A stretch of 64,000 nucleotides of DNA, from assembly GCF_000024865.1 (NCBI RefSeq), contig NC_013595.1:372001-436000 (forward strand). Direction: 5' to 3'. Below the pieces are notes generated by a model. It was not told the origin of the DNA, did not search any database, and saw only the letters and a list, made by a program, of their open reading frames with translations. Positions 53,848-62,309 of this stretch are shown in pieces. A program made the translations under genes and the position numbers. The stretch's first letter is position 1, and each line of letters begins with the position of its first letter. This DNA comes from Streptosporangium roseum DSM 43021 (GTDB lineage: Bacteria > Actinomycetota > Actinomycetes > Streptosporangiales > Streptosporangiaceae).

Positions 53848-55266
53848 TCAGCGGCCGGGGAGCCGGGCCTCGGCCCGGGCCCACGCCTCCTCCTCATCCT
53901 TGGGACGGTAGGTGACGAGCCGCTCGCCCTGCCGTACGAGGGCGCGGATGTCGGAGACCGCGCCCTGGGCGCGGGCCTGGACCAGGGCGTTGCCCAGGGC
54001 GGCGGCCTCCACCGGGCCGGCGACCACCGGCAGGCCGGTCGCGTCGGCGGTCATCTGGCAGAGCAGCGTGTTGCGGGCGCCACCGCCGACCACGTGCACG
54101 ACCTCCACCTCCTGGCCGCTGAGCCGTACGGCGTCGCGGACCGCCCGGCGGTAGGCGAGGGCGAGGCTCTCCATCACGCACCGCACGACCTGGGCCCTGC
54201 CGGCCGGGGGCCGCTGGCCGGTGCGCTCGCAGAACGCGGCGATCCGGGCGGGCATGTCGCCGGGCGGCAGGAAGGCCGGGTCGTCGGGGTCGAACACCGC
54301 CTGGAACGGCGGGGCCTGCGCGGCGGCGGCGAGCAGCTCGGACAGGCCGGAGTCGCCCCAGGCGCGCATGCACTCCTGCAGGATCCACAGGCCCATCACG
54401 TTGCGCAGGTAGCGGATGGTGCCGTCCAGGCCGCCCTCGTTGGTGAAGTTGGCCAGGCGGCTCTCCGGGGTCAGGACGGGCCGGGGGAGTTCGAGCCCGA
54501 CGAGCGACCAGGTGCCGGAGGAGATGTAGGCGAACCGGTCGGTGTCGGCGGGCACCGCCGCGACCGCCGACGCGGTGTCGTGCGAGGCCACCGCGGTGAC
54601 CGGGGTCGAGGCGGGCAGCCCGGTCTCCGCGGCGACCTCGGCGCGGAGCGTCCCGGCGGCGGCTCCCGGCTGCCGCAGCTCCGGGAGGATCCTGGAGGGC
54701 AGGCCCAGCCGTTCGGTCAGATCCCTGGCCCAGCCGCCGGTCCGCACGTCGTACAGCCCGGTGGTGGAGGCGTTGGTGGCCTCCGCGCCGACGGAGCCGG
54801 TCAGCCAGTGGGTCAGCAGATCCGGGATCATCAGCAGCGTCTCGGCGCGTCCGAGGTCCCGTTCGGCGAGTAGCTGGTAGACCGTGTTGAACGGCAGGAA
54901 CTGCAGGCCGCCGGCCTGGTAGAGCGCGTCGGCCCCCACCTCGGCGGTCACCCGTTCCATGATCCCGGCGGTCCGCTCGTCGCGGTAGTGCACCGGGTTG
55001 CCGATGAGCCTTCCGGCGCCGTCGAGCAGGCCGTAGTCGACCGCCCAGGAGTCGATGCCGACCGAGTCGACCGGCCCGGCCTCGCGCAGCCCGTCGAGGA
55101 CGCCCCGGTGCAGGGCGAGGATGTCCCAGTGCAGGGTGCCGCCGACCCGGACCGGGCGGTTGGCGAACCGGTGCACCTCGGTGAGGCGCACCCGCCCGCT
55201 GTCGATCCGCGCGGTCATCACCCGCCCGCTGGAGGCACCCAGGTCGACTGCCGCGTAAACGTTCAT
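53848..55266 (-). CDS. rhaB: Rhamnulokinase
   Basis: A 472-residue FGGY-family sugar kinase phosphorylating L-rhamnulose to L-rhamnulose-1-phosphate. MNVYAAVDLGASSGRVMTA is the first phosphate motif, SVGIDSWAVDYGLL carries the conserved Asp, HDTASAVAAVP and AYISSGTWSLVGLE match RhaB specifically, and VVHVVGGGARNTLLCQMTAD is the adenosine motif. ATG 55266 has AGGAG upstream and overlaps the stop of the LacI gene by four bases (ATGA), so the two are translationally coupled. It works with RhaI and the RhaD-like enzyme of the divergent operon. Confidence 0.93.
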   Translation of the reverse strand: MNVYAAVDLGASSGRVMTARIDSGRVRLTEVHRFANRPVRVGGTLHWDILALHRGVLDGLREAGPVDSVGIDSWAVDYGLLDGAGRLIGNPVHYRDERTAGIMERVTAEVGADALYQAGGLQFLPFNTVYQLLAERDLGRAETLLMIPDLLTHWLTGSVGAEATNASTTGLYDVRTGGWARDLTERLGLPSRILPELRQPGAAAGTLRAEVAAETGLPASTPVTAVASHDTASAVAAVPADTDRFAYISSGTWSLVGLELPRPVLTPESRLANFTNEGGLDGTIRYLRNVMGLWILQECMRAWGDSGLSELLAAAAQAPPFQAVFDPDDPAFLPPGDMPARIAAFCERTGQRPPAGRAQVVRCVMESLALAYRRAVRDAVRLSGQEVEVVHVVGGGARNTLLCQMTADATGLPVVAGPVEAAALGNALVQARAQGAVSDIRALVRQGERLVTYRPKDEEEAWARAEARLPGR

Positions 55267-56363
55267 CGAATCTCCTTGAGCGTGGAGACCTCGGGCTTCA
55301 GCCCCGGGGAGGAAGTCGTCGCTCGTCGTCGGATGGTCGCCGCGGTCCTGCCCGGCCCGCCGGTGGACTCGCGGACGACCAGCTCGGGCTGGAACATGAT
55401 CTGCCGGTGCGCGTGCGCGCCGGGGTCGCCGCACTCCTCCAGCAGCAGCTCGGCGGCGATCTGCCCGAGCCGGTAGGTGGGCTGCCGGACCGAGCTGAGC
55501 GACACCGCCGAGGCCGCCGCGAAGTCGATGTCGTCGTAGCCGATCAGGGCCACGTCGCCGGGCACTTCGACCCCGGCCTGGAGCAGGCCCCGGAGCACGC
55601 CGAGGGCGAGCAGGTCGTTGGCGCAGAAGATCGCCTCGGGGAGCCAGCCGGAGACGATCAGCCGTTCGGCCGCCTCCTGTCCCGCCCGCGCGGTCATGGC
55701 CGGCGCCTCCACCGTCTCCAGGACGGTCTCGGGGTCGAGGCCCGCGGCGGCCAGGGCCTGGCCGGCGCCGCGCCCCCGGTCCAGGCACTGCCGGATGGTC
55801 CGCGGGCCGGTGAGGTAGCCGATCCTCCGCGAGCCGAGGTCGAGCAGGTGGGCGACGGCCAGCCGGCCGCCCGCCACGTCGTCGACGGTCACCGAGCACA
55901 GGTCGGGCCGGTGCGCGGGATGGCCGACGAGCACCACGCTGATGCCGCGCTCGCGCAGCCCGTCGAGCGGTCCGGGGTCCTCGTCCGAGGGGGTGATGAG
56001 CACGCCGCGCACCCGCTGCTCGGCGAAGACGAGCAGGTTGTGCTCCTCCTTGGACCGGGAGCCGGCCGAGTTGCCGAGGATCACCGCGTAGCCGAGGTCG
56101 CTGGCGACGTCCTCGGCTCCGGCCGCGACGTCGGTGAAGAACGGGTTGCCGATGTCCATGACCGACAGCCCGATGGTCCGGCTGTGCCCGGCGCGCAGCG
56201 TCGACGCCGAGCCGTGCCGGACGAAGCCGAGCTCGTGGATCACCCGCCTGACGCGCTCCCGGGTCGTGGGGGCCACCCGCTCCGGCCGGTTGAGCACGTT
56301 CGAGACCGTGGCGGGAGACACCCGTGCGAGCCGGGCGACCTCCTTGATGCTGACAGTCCCCAA
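55263..56363 (-). CDS. LacI-family transcriptional regulator of the rhamnose island
   Basis: A 366-residue repressor: N-terminal LacI helix-turn-helix (VSIKEVARLARVSPATVSNV, LNRPERVAP), hinge, then a periplasmic-binding-like sensor (RTIGLSVMDIGNPFF, VILGNSAGSRSKEEHN, VALIGYDDIDFAAAS, VSLSSVRQPTYRLG). The effector is probably rhamnose or a catabolite. TTG 56363 is used because GAGGAGGG precedes it and no ATG or GTG fits. It lies upstream of and overlaps rhaB, and is divergent from the rhamnose operon, with CG-centred TAAAACG operators on each side of the gap. Confidence 0.9.
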   Translation of the reverse strand: MGTVSIKEVARLARVSPATVSNVLNRPERVAPTTRERVRRVIHELGFVRHGSASTLRAGHSRTIGLSVMDIGNPFFTDVAAGAEDVASDLGYAVILGNSAGSRSKEEHNLLVFAEQRVRGVLITPSDEDPGPLDGLRERGISVVLVGHPAHRPDLCSVTVDDVAGGRLAVAHLLDLGSRRIGYLTGPRTIRQCLDRGRGAGQALAAAGLDPETVLETVEAPAMTARAGQEAAERLIVSGWLPEAIFCANDLLALGVLRGLLQAGVEVPGDVALIGYDDIDFAAASAVSLSSVRQPTYRLGQIAAELLLEECGDPGAHAHRQIMFQPELVVRESTGGPGRTAATIRRRATTSSPGLKPEVSTLKEIR

Positions 56364-56388
56364 CTACCCTCCTCGGATCGGTCTCTAT

Positions 56389-56400
56389 TAAAACGTGTTA
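56389..56400. promoter_or_regulatory. Candidate LacI operator near the regulator start
   Basis: TAAAACGTGTTA is an imperfect CG-centred palindrome, 26 bases upstream of the LacI TTG start. Compare the perfect copy at 56544. Confidence 0.55.
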
Positions 56401-56502
56401 TGCCGTCTGGCGGTGACCTTATCCAAACACGCTGCCCAGCCGGGCGCCACTCCGTCCCTGATGAGAGAGGTAACGCATTGGAAACGGGCCCTTCGCACCC
56501 CA

Positions 56503-56531
56503 TTGACATGGCCGGATCCTGGGATTAGCGT
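56503..56531 (+). promoter_or_regulatory. Rhamnose operon promoter
   Basis: TTGACA (56503-56508), 17-base spacer, TAGCGT (56526-56531). The start site would be about 56538, just upstream of the palindrome at 56544-56557. Confidence 0.7.
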
Positions 56532-56543
56532 CCCGTCAACTCT

Positions 56544-56557
56544 CTAAAACGTTTTAG
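56544..56557. promoter_or_regulatory. Perfect LacI-type operator
   Basis: CTAAAACGTTTTAG is a perfect CG-centred palindrome of the LacI type, placed over the expected first transcribed bases of the rhamnose operon, so bound repressor would block initiation or early elongation. Confidence 0.8.
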
Positions 56558-56579
56558 GTCAGGGAAGGGGTGGGGCGCG

Positions 56580-56891
56580 GTGACTGAGCCGGGCAGAGGG
56601 GAGGCGCCGTTCGGGCCACCCCCCGAACAGGCCCCTCCGGTCCTGGTCCCGGCCGGGGTGGGCAAGGCGTTCGGCGCCGTGCAGCAGTTCGCCCTGTGGA
56701 ACCCCAAGGACCTGGGCTACCTGGCCGGCTACTCCGCCGCCGCGCTCGCCTCGGGCCCGATCACCGGCGCCGAGGGCGAGAAGTTCAAGGCCGGGAAGCT
56801 CGGCGAGTACACGATCGGCGAGGACGGCGAGGTCATCCTCGGCGCGCCGTTCGTCTTCAAGGCCGACAACATCGACGAGTTCGACTTCTGA
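56580..56891 (+). pseudogene. rhaT'-'rhaS deletion fusion (transporter remnant)
   Basis: A 103-codon frame from GTG 56580. The last ~68 residues (QFALWNPKDLGYLAGYSAAA to FVFKADNIDEFDF) match the C-terminus of rhamnose ABC substrate-binding proteins (RhaS, normally ~350 residues). The first ~35 (VTEPGRGEAPFG, then PVLVPAGVGKAFGAVQ) read like the start of a sugar ABC ATPase of the RhaT type, just before its Walker A region. The two halves meet at GAVQ. Loss of the ATPase body, both permeases and most of RhaS by one internal deletion is the simplest explanation. No signal peptide or Walker motif remains, so the product is presumably inert. Confidence 0.75.
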
Positions 56892-56953
56892 CGGACGACG
56901 TGGGTACGGCATGCGCCCAGGTCGCGCACGCCGTACCCGGCGAGGAGCCTTTC

Positions 56954-58126
56954 TTGAGCGACATCAGGGCCACGCTACGGGCGCAGGCCATCGAGACCCC
57001 GTCGTGGGCGTACGGCAACAGCGGCACCCGGTTCAAGGTGTTCGCCCAGCGGGGCGTGCCGCGGGACCCCTACGAGAAGCTGGCCGACGCGGCCCAGGTG
57101 CACGCCTTCACCGGGGTCGCGCCGACGGTGGCGCTGCACATCCCGTGGGACAGGGTCGACGACTACGCCGACCTGGCCCGGCACGCGTCCGAGGTGGGCG
57201 TGCGGATCGGCGCGATCAACTCCAACGTCTTCCAGGACGACGACTACCGGCTGGGCAGCGTCACCAACCCCGACCCGGCGGTGCGGCGCAAGGCCCTGGA
57301 CCACCTGCTGGCCTGCGTGGACGTCATGGACGCCACCGGGTCCGACACGCTGAAGCTGTGGTTCTCCGACGGCACCAACTATCCCGGCCAGGACGACATC
57401 CGCTCCCGGCAGGACCGGCTGGCCGAGGCGCTGTCGGCCGTCTACGGGCGGCTGGGCGAGGGACAGCGGTTCCTGCTGGAGTACAAGCTGTTCGAGCCCG
57501 CCTTCTACGTGACCGACGTGCCCGACTGGGGCACCGCCTACGCGCACTGCCTGCGGCTGGGTGACAAGGCACAGGTGGTGGTGGACACCGGGCACCACGC
57601 GCCGGGCACCAACATCGAGTTCATCGTGGCGTTCCTGCTCCGGGAGGGCAAGCTCGGCGGGTTCGATTTCAACTCCCGCTTCTACGCCGACGACGACCTG
57701 ATGGTCGGCGCGGCCGACCCGTTCCAGCTCTTCCGGATCATGTACGAGGTGATCCGCGGCGGCGCCCTCTCCGGACGGCACGGCGGGCCGGAGCAGGGAG
57801 TGGCGTTCATGCTCGACCAGTGCCACAACATCGAGCCGAAGATCCCCGGCCAGATCCGGTCGGTGATGAACATCCAGGAGGCCACGGCCAAGGCGCTGCG
57901 GGTCGACGCGGACGCGCTGGCCGCGGCCCAGGCCGAGGGCGACGTGCTGGCCGCCAACGCCGTGCTGATGGACGCCTACAACACCGACGTCCGGCCGCTC
58001 CTGGCCGAGCTGCGCCAGGAGATGGGCCTCGATCCCGACCCAATGGCCGCCTACGCCCGTTCCGGCTACTTCGAGAAGATCGCCGCCGAGCGGGTCGGCG
58101 GCACCCAGGCGGGCTGGGGCGCCTGA
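56954..58126 (+). CDS. rhaI: L-rhamnose isomerase (RhaI type)
   Basis: A 390-residue TIM-barrel isomerase converting L-rhamnose to L-rhamnulose, resembling the Pseudomonas stutzeri-type enzyme rather than E. coli RhaA. Metal- and substrate-binding stretches visible: ALHIPWDRVDDYADL, LKLWFSDGTNYPGQDD, LLEYKLFEPAFYVTD, VVDTGHHAPGTNIEFIVAF and GGFDFNSRFYADDDLMVG, with FMLDQCHNIEPKIPGQI near the C-terminus. TTG 56954 is the start, since GAGGAG is seven bases upstream and the conserved SDIRATLRAQAIE follows; no ATG or GTG fits. It is the first intact gene of the operon. Confidence 0.93.
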   Translation: MSDIRATLRAQAIETPSWAYGNSGTRFKVFAQRGVPRDPYEKLADAAQVHAFTGVAPTVALHIPWDRVDDYADLARHASEVGVRIGAINSNVFQDDDYRLGSVTNPDPAVRRKALDHLLACVDVMDATGSDTLKLWFSDGTNYPGQDDIRSRQDRLAEALSAVYGRLGEGQRFLLEYKLFEPAFYVTDVPDWGTAYAHCLRLGDKAQVVVDTGHHAPGTNIEFIVAFLLREGKLGGFDFNSRFYADDDLMVGAADPFQLFRIMYEVIRGGALSGRHGGPEQGVAFMLDQCHNIEPKIPGQIRSVMNIQEATAKALRVDADALAAAQAEGDVLAANAVLMDAYNTDVRPLLAELRQEMGLDPDPMAAYARSGYFEKIAAERVGGTQAGWGA

Positions 58127-58214
58127 CGTCCGCGTCCCGTCCCGCCGGTGCGCCCGCGGTGAGACGCGGAAGGGCGCATCGTGAGTTCACTGTTCACACG
58201 TTGGGGGATATTTC

Positions 58215-60257
58215 ATGACTTCGCCGGTTGAGAAGCTGCTGCAGCGGTCGCACGCGCTCGGCTCCGATCCGCGCAACACCAACTTCGCGGGCGGCAACAC
58301 GTCGGCCAAGGGCGTCGCCGTCGATCCGGTGACCGGATCCGACGTGGACCTGATGTGGGTCAAGGGGTCCGGCGGCGACCTGGGCACGCTGGCCGAGGGC
58401 GGCCTGGCCGTACTGCGGCTGGACCGGCTGCGGGCGCTCACCGAGGTGTACCCGGGGGTGGAGCGCGAGGACGAGATGGTCGCCGCGTTCGACTTCTGCG
58501 CCTTCGGCAAGGGAGGCGCGGCGCCGTCGATCGACACCGCCATGCACGGCCTCGTCGAGGCCGCGCACGTGGACCACCTGCACCCGGACGCCGGCATCGC
58601 GATCGCCACCGCCGCCGACGGACGGGAGCTGACGACGCGGATCTTCGGCGACCGGGTGGTCTGGGTGCCCTGGCGCCGCCCCGGCTTCCAGCTCGGCCTG
58701 GACATCGCCGCGATCAAGGACGCCAACCCGCAGGCCATCGGCTGCGTCCTCGGCGGCCACGGCATCACCGCCTGGGGCGAGACCTCTGCCGAATGCGAGG
58801 CCAACTCGCTGGACATCATCCGCACCGCCGAGGCCTACCTCGCCGAGCACGGCAGGCCCGAGCCGTTCGGCCCGGTCATCCGCGAGCCGCTGGCGGAAGC
58901 CGCCCGGCGGGAGCGCGCGGCGGCGCTGTTCCCCCTCCTCAGGGGCCTGGCGAGCACGGACCTGCCGCAGGTCGGCCACTACACCGCCACCCCCGAGGTC
59001 CTGGACTTCCTGTCCCGCGAGCGCCACCCCGAGCTGGCCGCGCTCGGCACCTCCTGCCCCGACCACTTCCTGCGCACCAAGGTCGCCCCGCTCGTGATCG
59101 ACCTGCCCGGCGACGCGCCCCTCGAAGAGGTGGCCGTACGGCTGCGCGAGCTGCACGCCGCCTACCGGGAGGACTACGCGGCCTACTACCGGCGCCACGC
59201 CACGGCGGACTCGCCGCCGATGCGCGGCGCGGACCCGGCGATCGTGCTGGTCCCCGGCGTGGGCATGTTCTCCTTCGGCAAGGACAAGCAGACCGCCCGG
59301 GTGGCGGGCGAGTTCTACGTCAACGCGATCAACGTCATGCGCGGTGCCGAGGCGGTGTCGTCCTACGCGCCGATCGAGGAGTCGGAGAAGTTCCGCATCG
59401 AGTACTGGGAGCTGGAGGAGGCCAAGCTCCGCCGGATGCCCGCACCGAAGCCGCTGGCCACCCGGGTCGCACTGGTCACCGGGGGCGGGTCGGGCATCGG
59501 CGCCGCCACCGCCCGGCGGCTGGCGGCCGAGGGGGCCTGCGTGGTCGTCGCCGACCGCGACCTCGCCGCCGCCGAGAAGGTCGCCGCCGAGCTGGGCGCC
59601 AAGGCCTACCGGCCCGAGGACGTCGCGACGGCCGTACAGGTGGACGTCACCGACGAGGAGCAGGTCGTCGCGGCCCTCCGGCAGGCGGTGCTGGCCTTCG
59701 GCGGGGTCGACCTGATCGTCAACAACGCCGGGCTGTCGCTGTCGCGGTCCCTGCTGGAGACCAGCGTCGCCGACTGGGATCTGCAGCACGACGTGATGGC
59801 CCGCGGCTCGTTCCTGGTCTCCAGGGAGAGCGCCCGCGTGATGATCGACCAGGGCATGGGCGGGGACATCGTCTACATCTCCTCCAAGAACGCGGTCTTC
59901 GCCGGACCCAACAACGTCGCGTACGGCGCCGCCAAGGCCGACCAGGCCCACCAGGTCCGGCTGCTCGCCGCCGAGCTGGGCGGATTCGGCATCCGGGTCA
60001 ACGGCGTCAACCCCGACGGCGTCGTGCGCGGATCCGGGATCTTCGCCTCCGGGTGGGGCGCCAACCGGGCGGCGGTCTACGGCGTGCCGGAGGACAAGCT
60101 CGGCGAGTTCTACGCCCAGCGGACCCTGCTCAAGCGCGAGGTGCTGCCCGAGCACATCGCCGCGGCCGTCTTCGCCCTCACCGGCGGAGAGCTGTCGCTC
60201 ACCACCGGCCTGCACATCCCCGTCGACGCCGGTGTCGCCGCGGCCTTCCTGCGGTAA
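58215..60257 (+). CDS. rhaD: Bifunctional rhamnulose-1-phosphate aldolase / lactaldehyde dehydrogenase
   Basis: A 680-residue fusion. Residues ~1-400 form a class II aldolase with metal-site His in VEAAHVDHLHPDAGIA and LGGHGITAWG, splitting rhamnulose-1-phosphate into DHAP and L-lactaldehyde. Residues ~415-680 form a short-chain dehydrogenase with VALVTGGGSGIGAATAR, the VNNAGLSLS motif and the Ser-Tyr-Lys triad in DIVYISSKNAVFAGPNNVAY followed by AAK, oxidising lactaldehyde with NAD+. This RhaE-like arrangement is known from Rhizobium, Bacillus (RhaEW) and actinobacteria. ATG 58215 follows GGGGGA. It is the central catabolic enzyme of the operon. Confidence 0.93.
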   Translation: MTSPVEKLLQRSHALGSDPRNTNFAGGNTSAKGVAVDPVTGSDVDLMWVKGSGGDLGTLAEGGLAVLRLDRLRALTEVYPGVEREDEMVAAFDFCAFGKGGAAPSIDTAMHGLVEAAHVDHLHPDAGIAIATAADGRELTTRIFGDRVVWVPWRRPGFQLGLDIAAIKDANPQAIGCVLGGHGITAWGETSAECEANSLDIIRTAEAYLAEHGRPEPFGPVIREPLAEAARRERAAALFPLLRGLASTDLPQVGHYTATPEVLDFLSRERHPELAALGTSCPDHFLRTKVAPLVIDLPGDAPLEEVAVRLRELHAAYREDYAAYYRRHATADSPPMRGADPAIVLVPGVGMFSFGKDKQTARVAGEFYVNAINVMRGAEAVSSYAPIEESEKFRIEYWELEEAKLRRMPAPKPLATRVALVTGGGSGIGAATARRLAAEGACVVVADRDLAAAEKVAAELGAKAYRPEDVATAVQVDVTDEEQVVAALRQAVLAFGGVDLIVNNAGLSLSRSLLETSVADWDLQHDVMARGSFLVSRESARVMIDQGMGGDIVYISSKNAVFAGPNNVAYGAAKADQAHQVRLLAAELGGFGIRVNGVNPDGVVRGSGIFASGWGANRAAVYGVPEDKLGEFYAQRTLLKREVLPEHIAAAVFALTGGELSLTTGLHIPVDAGVAAAFLR

Positions 60258-60296
60258 CCCCGAGATTCCCCGGTAACCCGGCAAGAGGAGAACGTC

Positions 60297-61724
60297 ATGC
60301 GTGCCGAGCTGTCCAGGATCACCGCTCCCCGTACCAAGGTGGGGCTCGTCGCCGGAGGCCTCGGAGCCTACTGGCCGCAGTTCCCCGACCTGCTGCCGCA
60401 GCTGCGGCATTCCTCCGAGCGCGTCTCGGAGCGGATGCGGGCCCTCGGCTGCGAGGTGGTGGACGTCGGTTTCATCTCCGACGCCCAGGAGGGCGCCGTC
60501 GCGGCCGAGAAGCTCCGCGCGGCCGGCTGCGACATCATCGTCGGCTTCCTCACCACCTACATGACCGCCACCATGCTGCTCCCGGTCGCGCAGCGCAGCG
60601 GTGCGCCGGTGCTGCTGATCAACCTGCAGCCGACCGAGTCGATGGACCACGCCACCTTCGACACCGGCCAGTGGCTGGCCTACTGCGGGGCCTGCCCGCT
60701 GCCGGAGATGGCCAACACCTTCATCCGCTGCGGCATCCCGTTCCGCTCGGTCTCCGGTTACCTGGAGGACGAGCGGGCCTGGGCGAAGATCGGTCGGTGG
60801 GTCAAGGCCGCCGGGGTGCGGGCCGCGCTCCGGCGCGGGCGGCACGGCCTGATGGGCCACCTCTACCCGGGCATGCTCGACGTGGCCACCGACCTCACCC
60901 TGGTCCCGGCGAACCTCGGCGGCCATGTCGAGGTGCTGGAGTTCGACGACCTGCGGGTGCGGGTGGAGAAGGTGACCGACGCCGAGGTCACGGAGCGCAT
61001 GGACCTGGCCCGGGACGTCTTCGAGCTGGCCGACACGGTCAACGGCGACGACTTCTCCTGGGCCGCCCGGGTATCGGTCGGCCTGGACCGGCTCGTCGAG
61101 GACTTCGCCCTCGACAGCCTGGCCTACTACCACCGGGGCCTGGACGGCGAGATCCACGAGCGGCTCGGCGCCGGGATGATCCTCGGCGCGTCGCTGCTCA
61201 CCGCCCGCGGCGTCCCGTCGGCCGGGGAGTACGAGCTGCGCACCTCGCTGGCCATGCTCATCATGGACCGCCTCGGCGGGGGCGGCTCGTTCACCGAGCT
61301 CCAGGCGCTCGACTTCGCCCGCGGGCACGTCGAGATGGGCCACGACGGGCCCGCCCACCTGGCCATCAGCTCGAAACGGCCGTTGCTGCGCGGGCTGGGC
61401 GTCTACCACGGCAAGCGCGGCTGGGGCGTGTCGGTGGAGTTCGACGTCACGCACGGCCCGGTCACCGCGTTCGGCCTGCTGCACCGGCCGGACGGCCGGT
61501 TCGGCTTCGTCGTCTCCGAGGGCGAGGTCGTCGACGGGCCGCTGCTGCGGATCGGCAACACCACCTCCCGGGTCGACTTCGGCTGCGACCCCGGGGAGTG
61601 GACCGACGCCTGGAGCGCCACCGGCATCTCCCACCACTGGGCGCTGGGCACCGGCCACCGCGCCGCCGAGCTGCGCGCCGTGGCCGACCTCCTCGGCGCC
61701 GACCTCATCGAGGTGAAGCCGTGA
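60297..61724 (+). CDS. L-arabinose/L-fucose isomerase family protein
   Basis: A 475-residue protein of the arabinose/fucose isomerase superfamily: VGLVAGGLGAYWPQFPDLLP opens a Rossmann-like first domain, DIIVGFLTTYMTATMLLPVA carries the conserved core, GAGMILGASLLTARGVPSAG carries the Glu/Gly region, and TGISHHWALGTGHRAAEL supplies the His pair near the C-terminus. In a rhamnose operon it may act on rhamnose, fucose or a related 6-deoxy sugar, or on a co-substrate; the substrate is not known. ATG 60297 has AGAGGAG at ideal spacing. The stop overlaps a GTG that opens a seven-codon frame (61721-61744), as if a downstream coupled gene has been lost. Confidence 0.85.
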   Translation: MRAELSRITAPRTKVGLVAGGLGAYWPQFPDLLPQLRHSSERVSERMRALGCEVVDVGFISDAQEGAVAAEKLRAAGCDIIVGFLTTYMTATMLLPVAQRSGAPVLLINLQPTESMDHATFDTGQWLAYCGACPLPEMANTFIRCGIPFRSVSGYLEDERAWAKIGRWVKAAGVRAALRRGRHGLMGHLYPGMLDVATDLTLVPANLGGHVEVLEFDDLRVRVEKVTDAEVTERMDLARDVFELADTVNGDDFSWAARVSVGLDRLVEDFALDSLAYYHRGLDGEIHERLGAGMILGASLLTARGVPSAGEYELRTSLAMLIMDRLGGGGSFTELQALDFARGHVEMGHDGPAHLAISSKRPLLRGLGVYHGKRGWGVSVEFDVTHGPVTAFGLLHRPDGRFGFVVSEGEVVDGPLLRIGNTTSRVDFGCDPGEWTDAWSATGISHHWALGTGHRAAELRAVADLLGADLIEVKP

Positions 61725-61777
61725 GCATCAAGGCGGAGCAGTAAGCCGGGGCTCCCAGGAGGAGTCCCCGGACCACA

Positions 61778-61812
61778 GGGCCCACCGGCGCGCCGCGCGC
61801 GCCGGTGGGCCC
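61778..61812 (+). terminator. Rhamnose operon terminator
   Basis: A perfect 16-bp stem (61778-61793 with 61797-61812), three-base loop. Confidence 0.75.
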
Positions 61813-61916
61813 TTCGCGTGGTGGGCCCTTCGCGTGGCGGGCCTTTACACGGTGGGTCCTCGCGTGGCGGGTCTTCGCGCGCCGGCCTTTGCGCGGGGGC
61901 TTTTGCGTGGCGGGTC
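61803..61916 (+). repeat. Degenerate 15-16 bp tandem repeats
   Basis: About seven imperfect copies of ggtgggcccttcgcgt follow the terminator, the first two nearly identical and later ones decaying. The 565-bp gap 61745-62309 also holds the direct repeat listed next; I see no gene in it. Confidence 0.7.
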
Positions 61917-62174
61917 CGGACGGCACGGCCAATTCCCCGGAACGAATTGGGATCGATTCTCCTCCACCGGGCCGGACATGGCAGGAAGCGGTCACCGGTG
62001 GGCAGCATGCTGCCTTTGACATCCCTGGTCCCGGGGCCGTGGAACGCGCAGAGTTGTCTGTGCGAGGACAAATGAACGGTCCGAGAAAAAGGGGTTGAGA
62101 AATGAATGAATCCGCTGCCAAGACCGACAGATCCGCATGGGAACGGGCGATCGCGTCCCGGAGGGACGGGCGGT

Positions 62175-62218
62175 GTGAATATACGCCCGGCCGTACCGGA
62201 TCCGCCGGTGAATATACG
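62175..62218 (+). promoter_or_regulatory. Two direct repeats of gtgaatatacg upstream of the hydrolase
   Basis: gtgaatatacg occurs at 62175-62185 and 62208-62218, 33 bp apart (about three helical turns). Each is an AT-rich island in GC-rich DNA and resembles either twin -10 boxes or paired regulator sites. Confidence 0.4.
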
Positions 62219-62309
62219 GGCGGAATGGGACCGGGGAGAGCGCACTTCTCGGAGAACGGCTCGGGACCCCCCGGCAGGCCGTCGGGGAAATCGCGGAAAA
62301 GGAGAATCT

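Noticed and set aside
51483..53897. An 804-codon minus-strand frame opposite the ABC exporter
   Set aside because: Arg/His/Gln-rich composition without domains; the plus strand has intact Walker and signature motifs.
58194..61658. Very long minus-strand frame opposite the rhamnose operon
   Set aside because: Composition is antisense-like, and three recognisable enzymes lie on the plus strand over the same bases.
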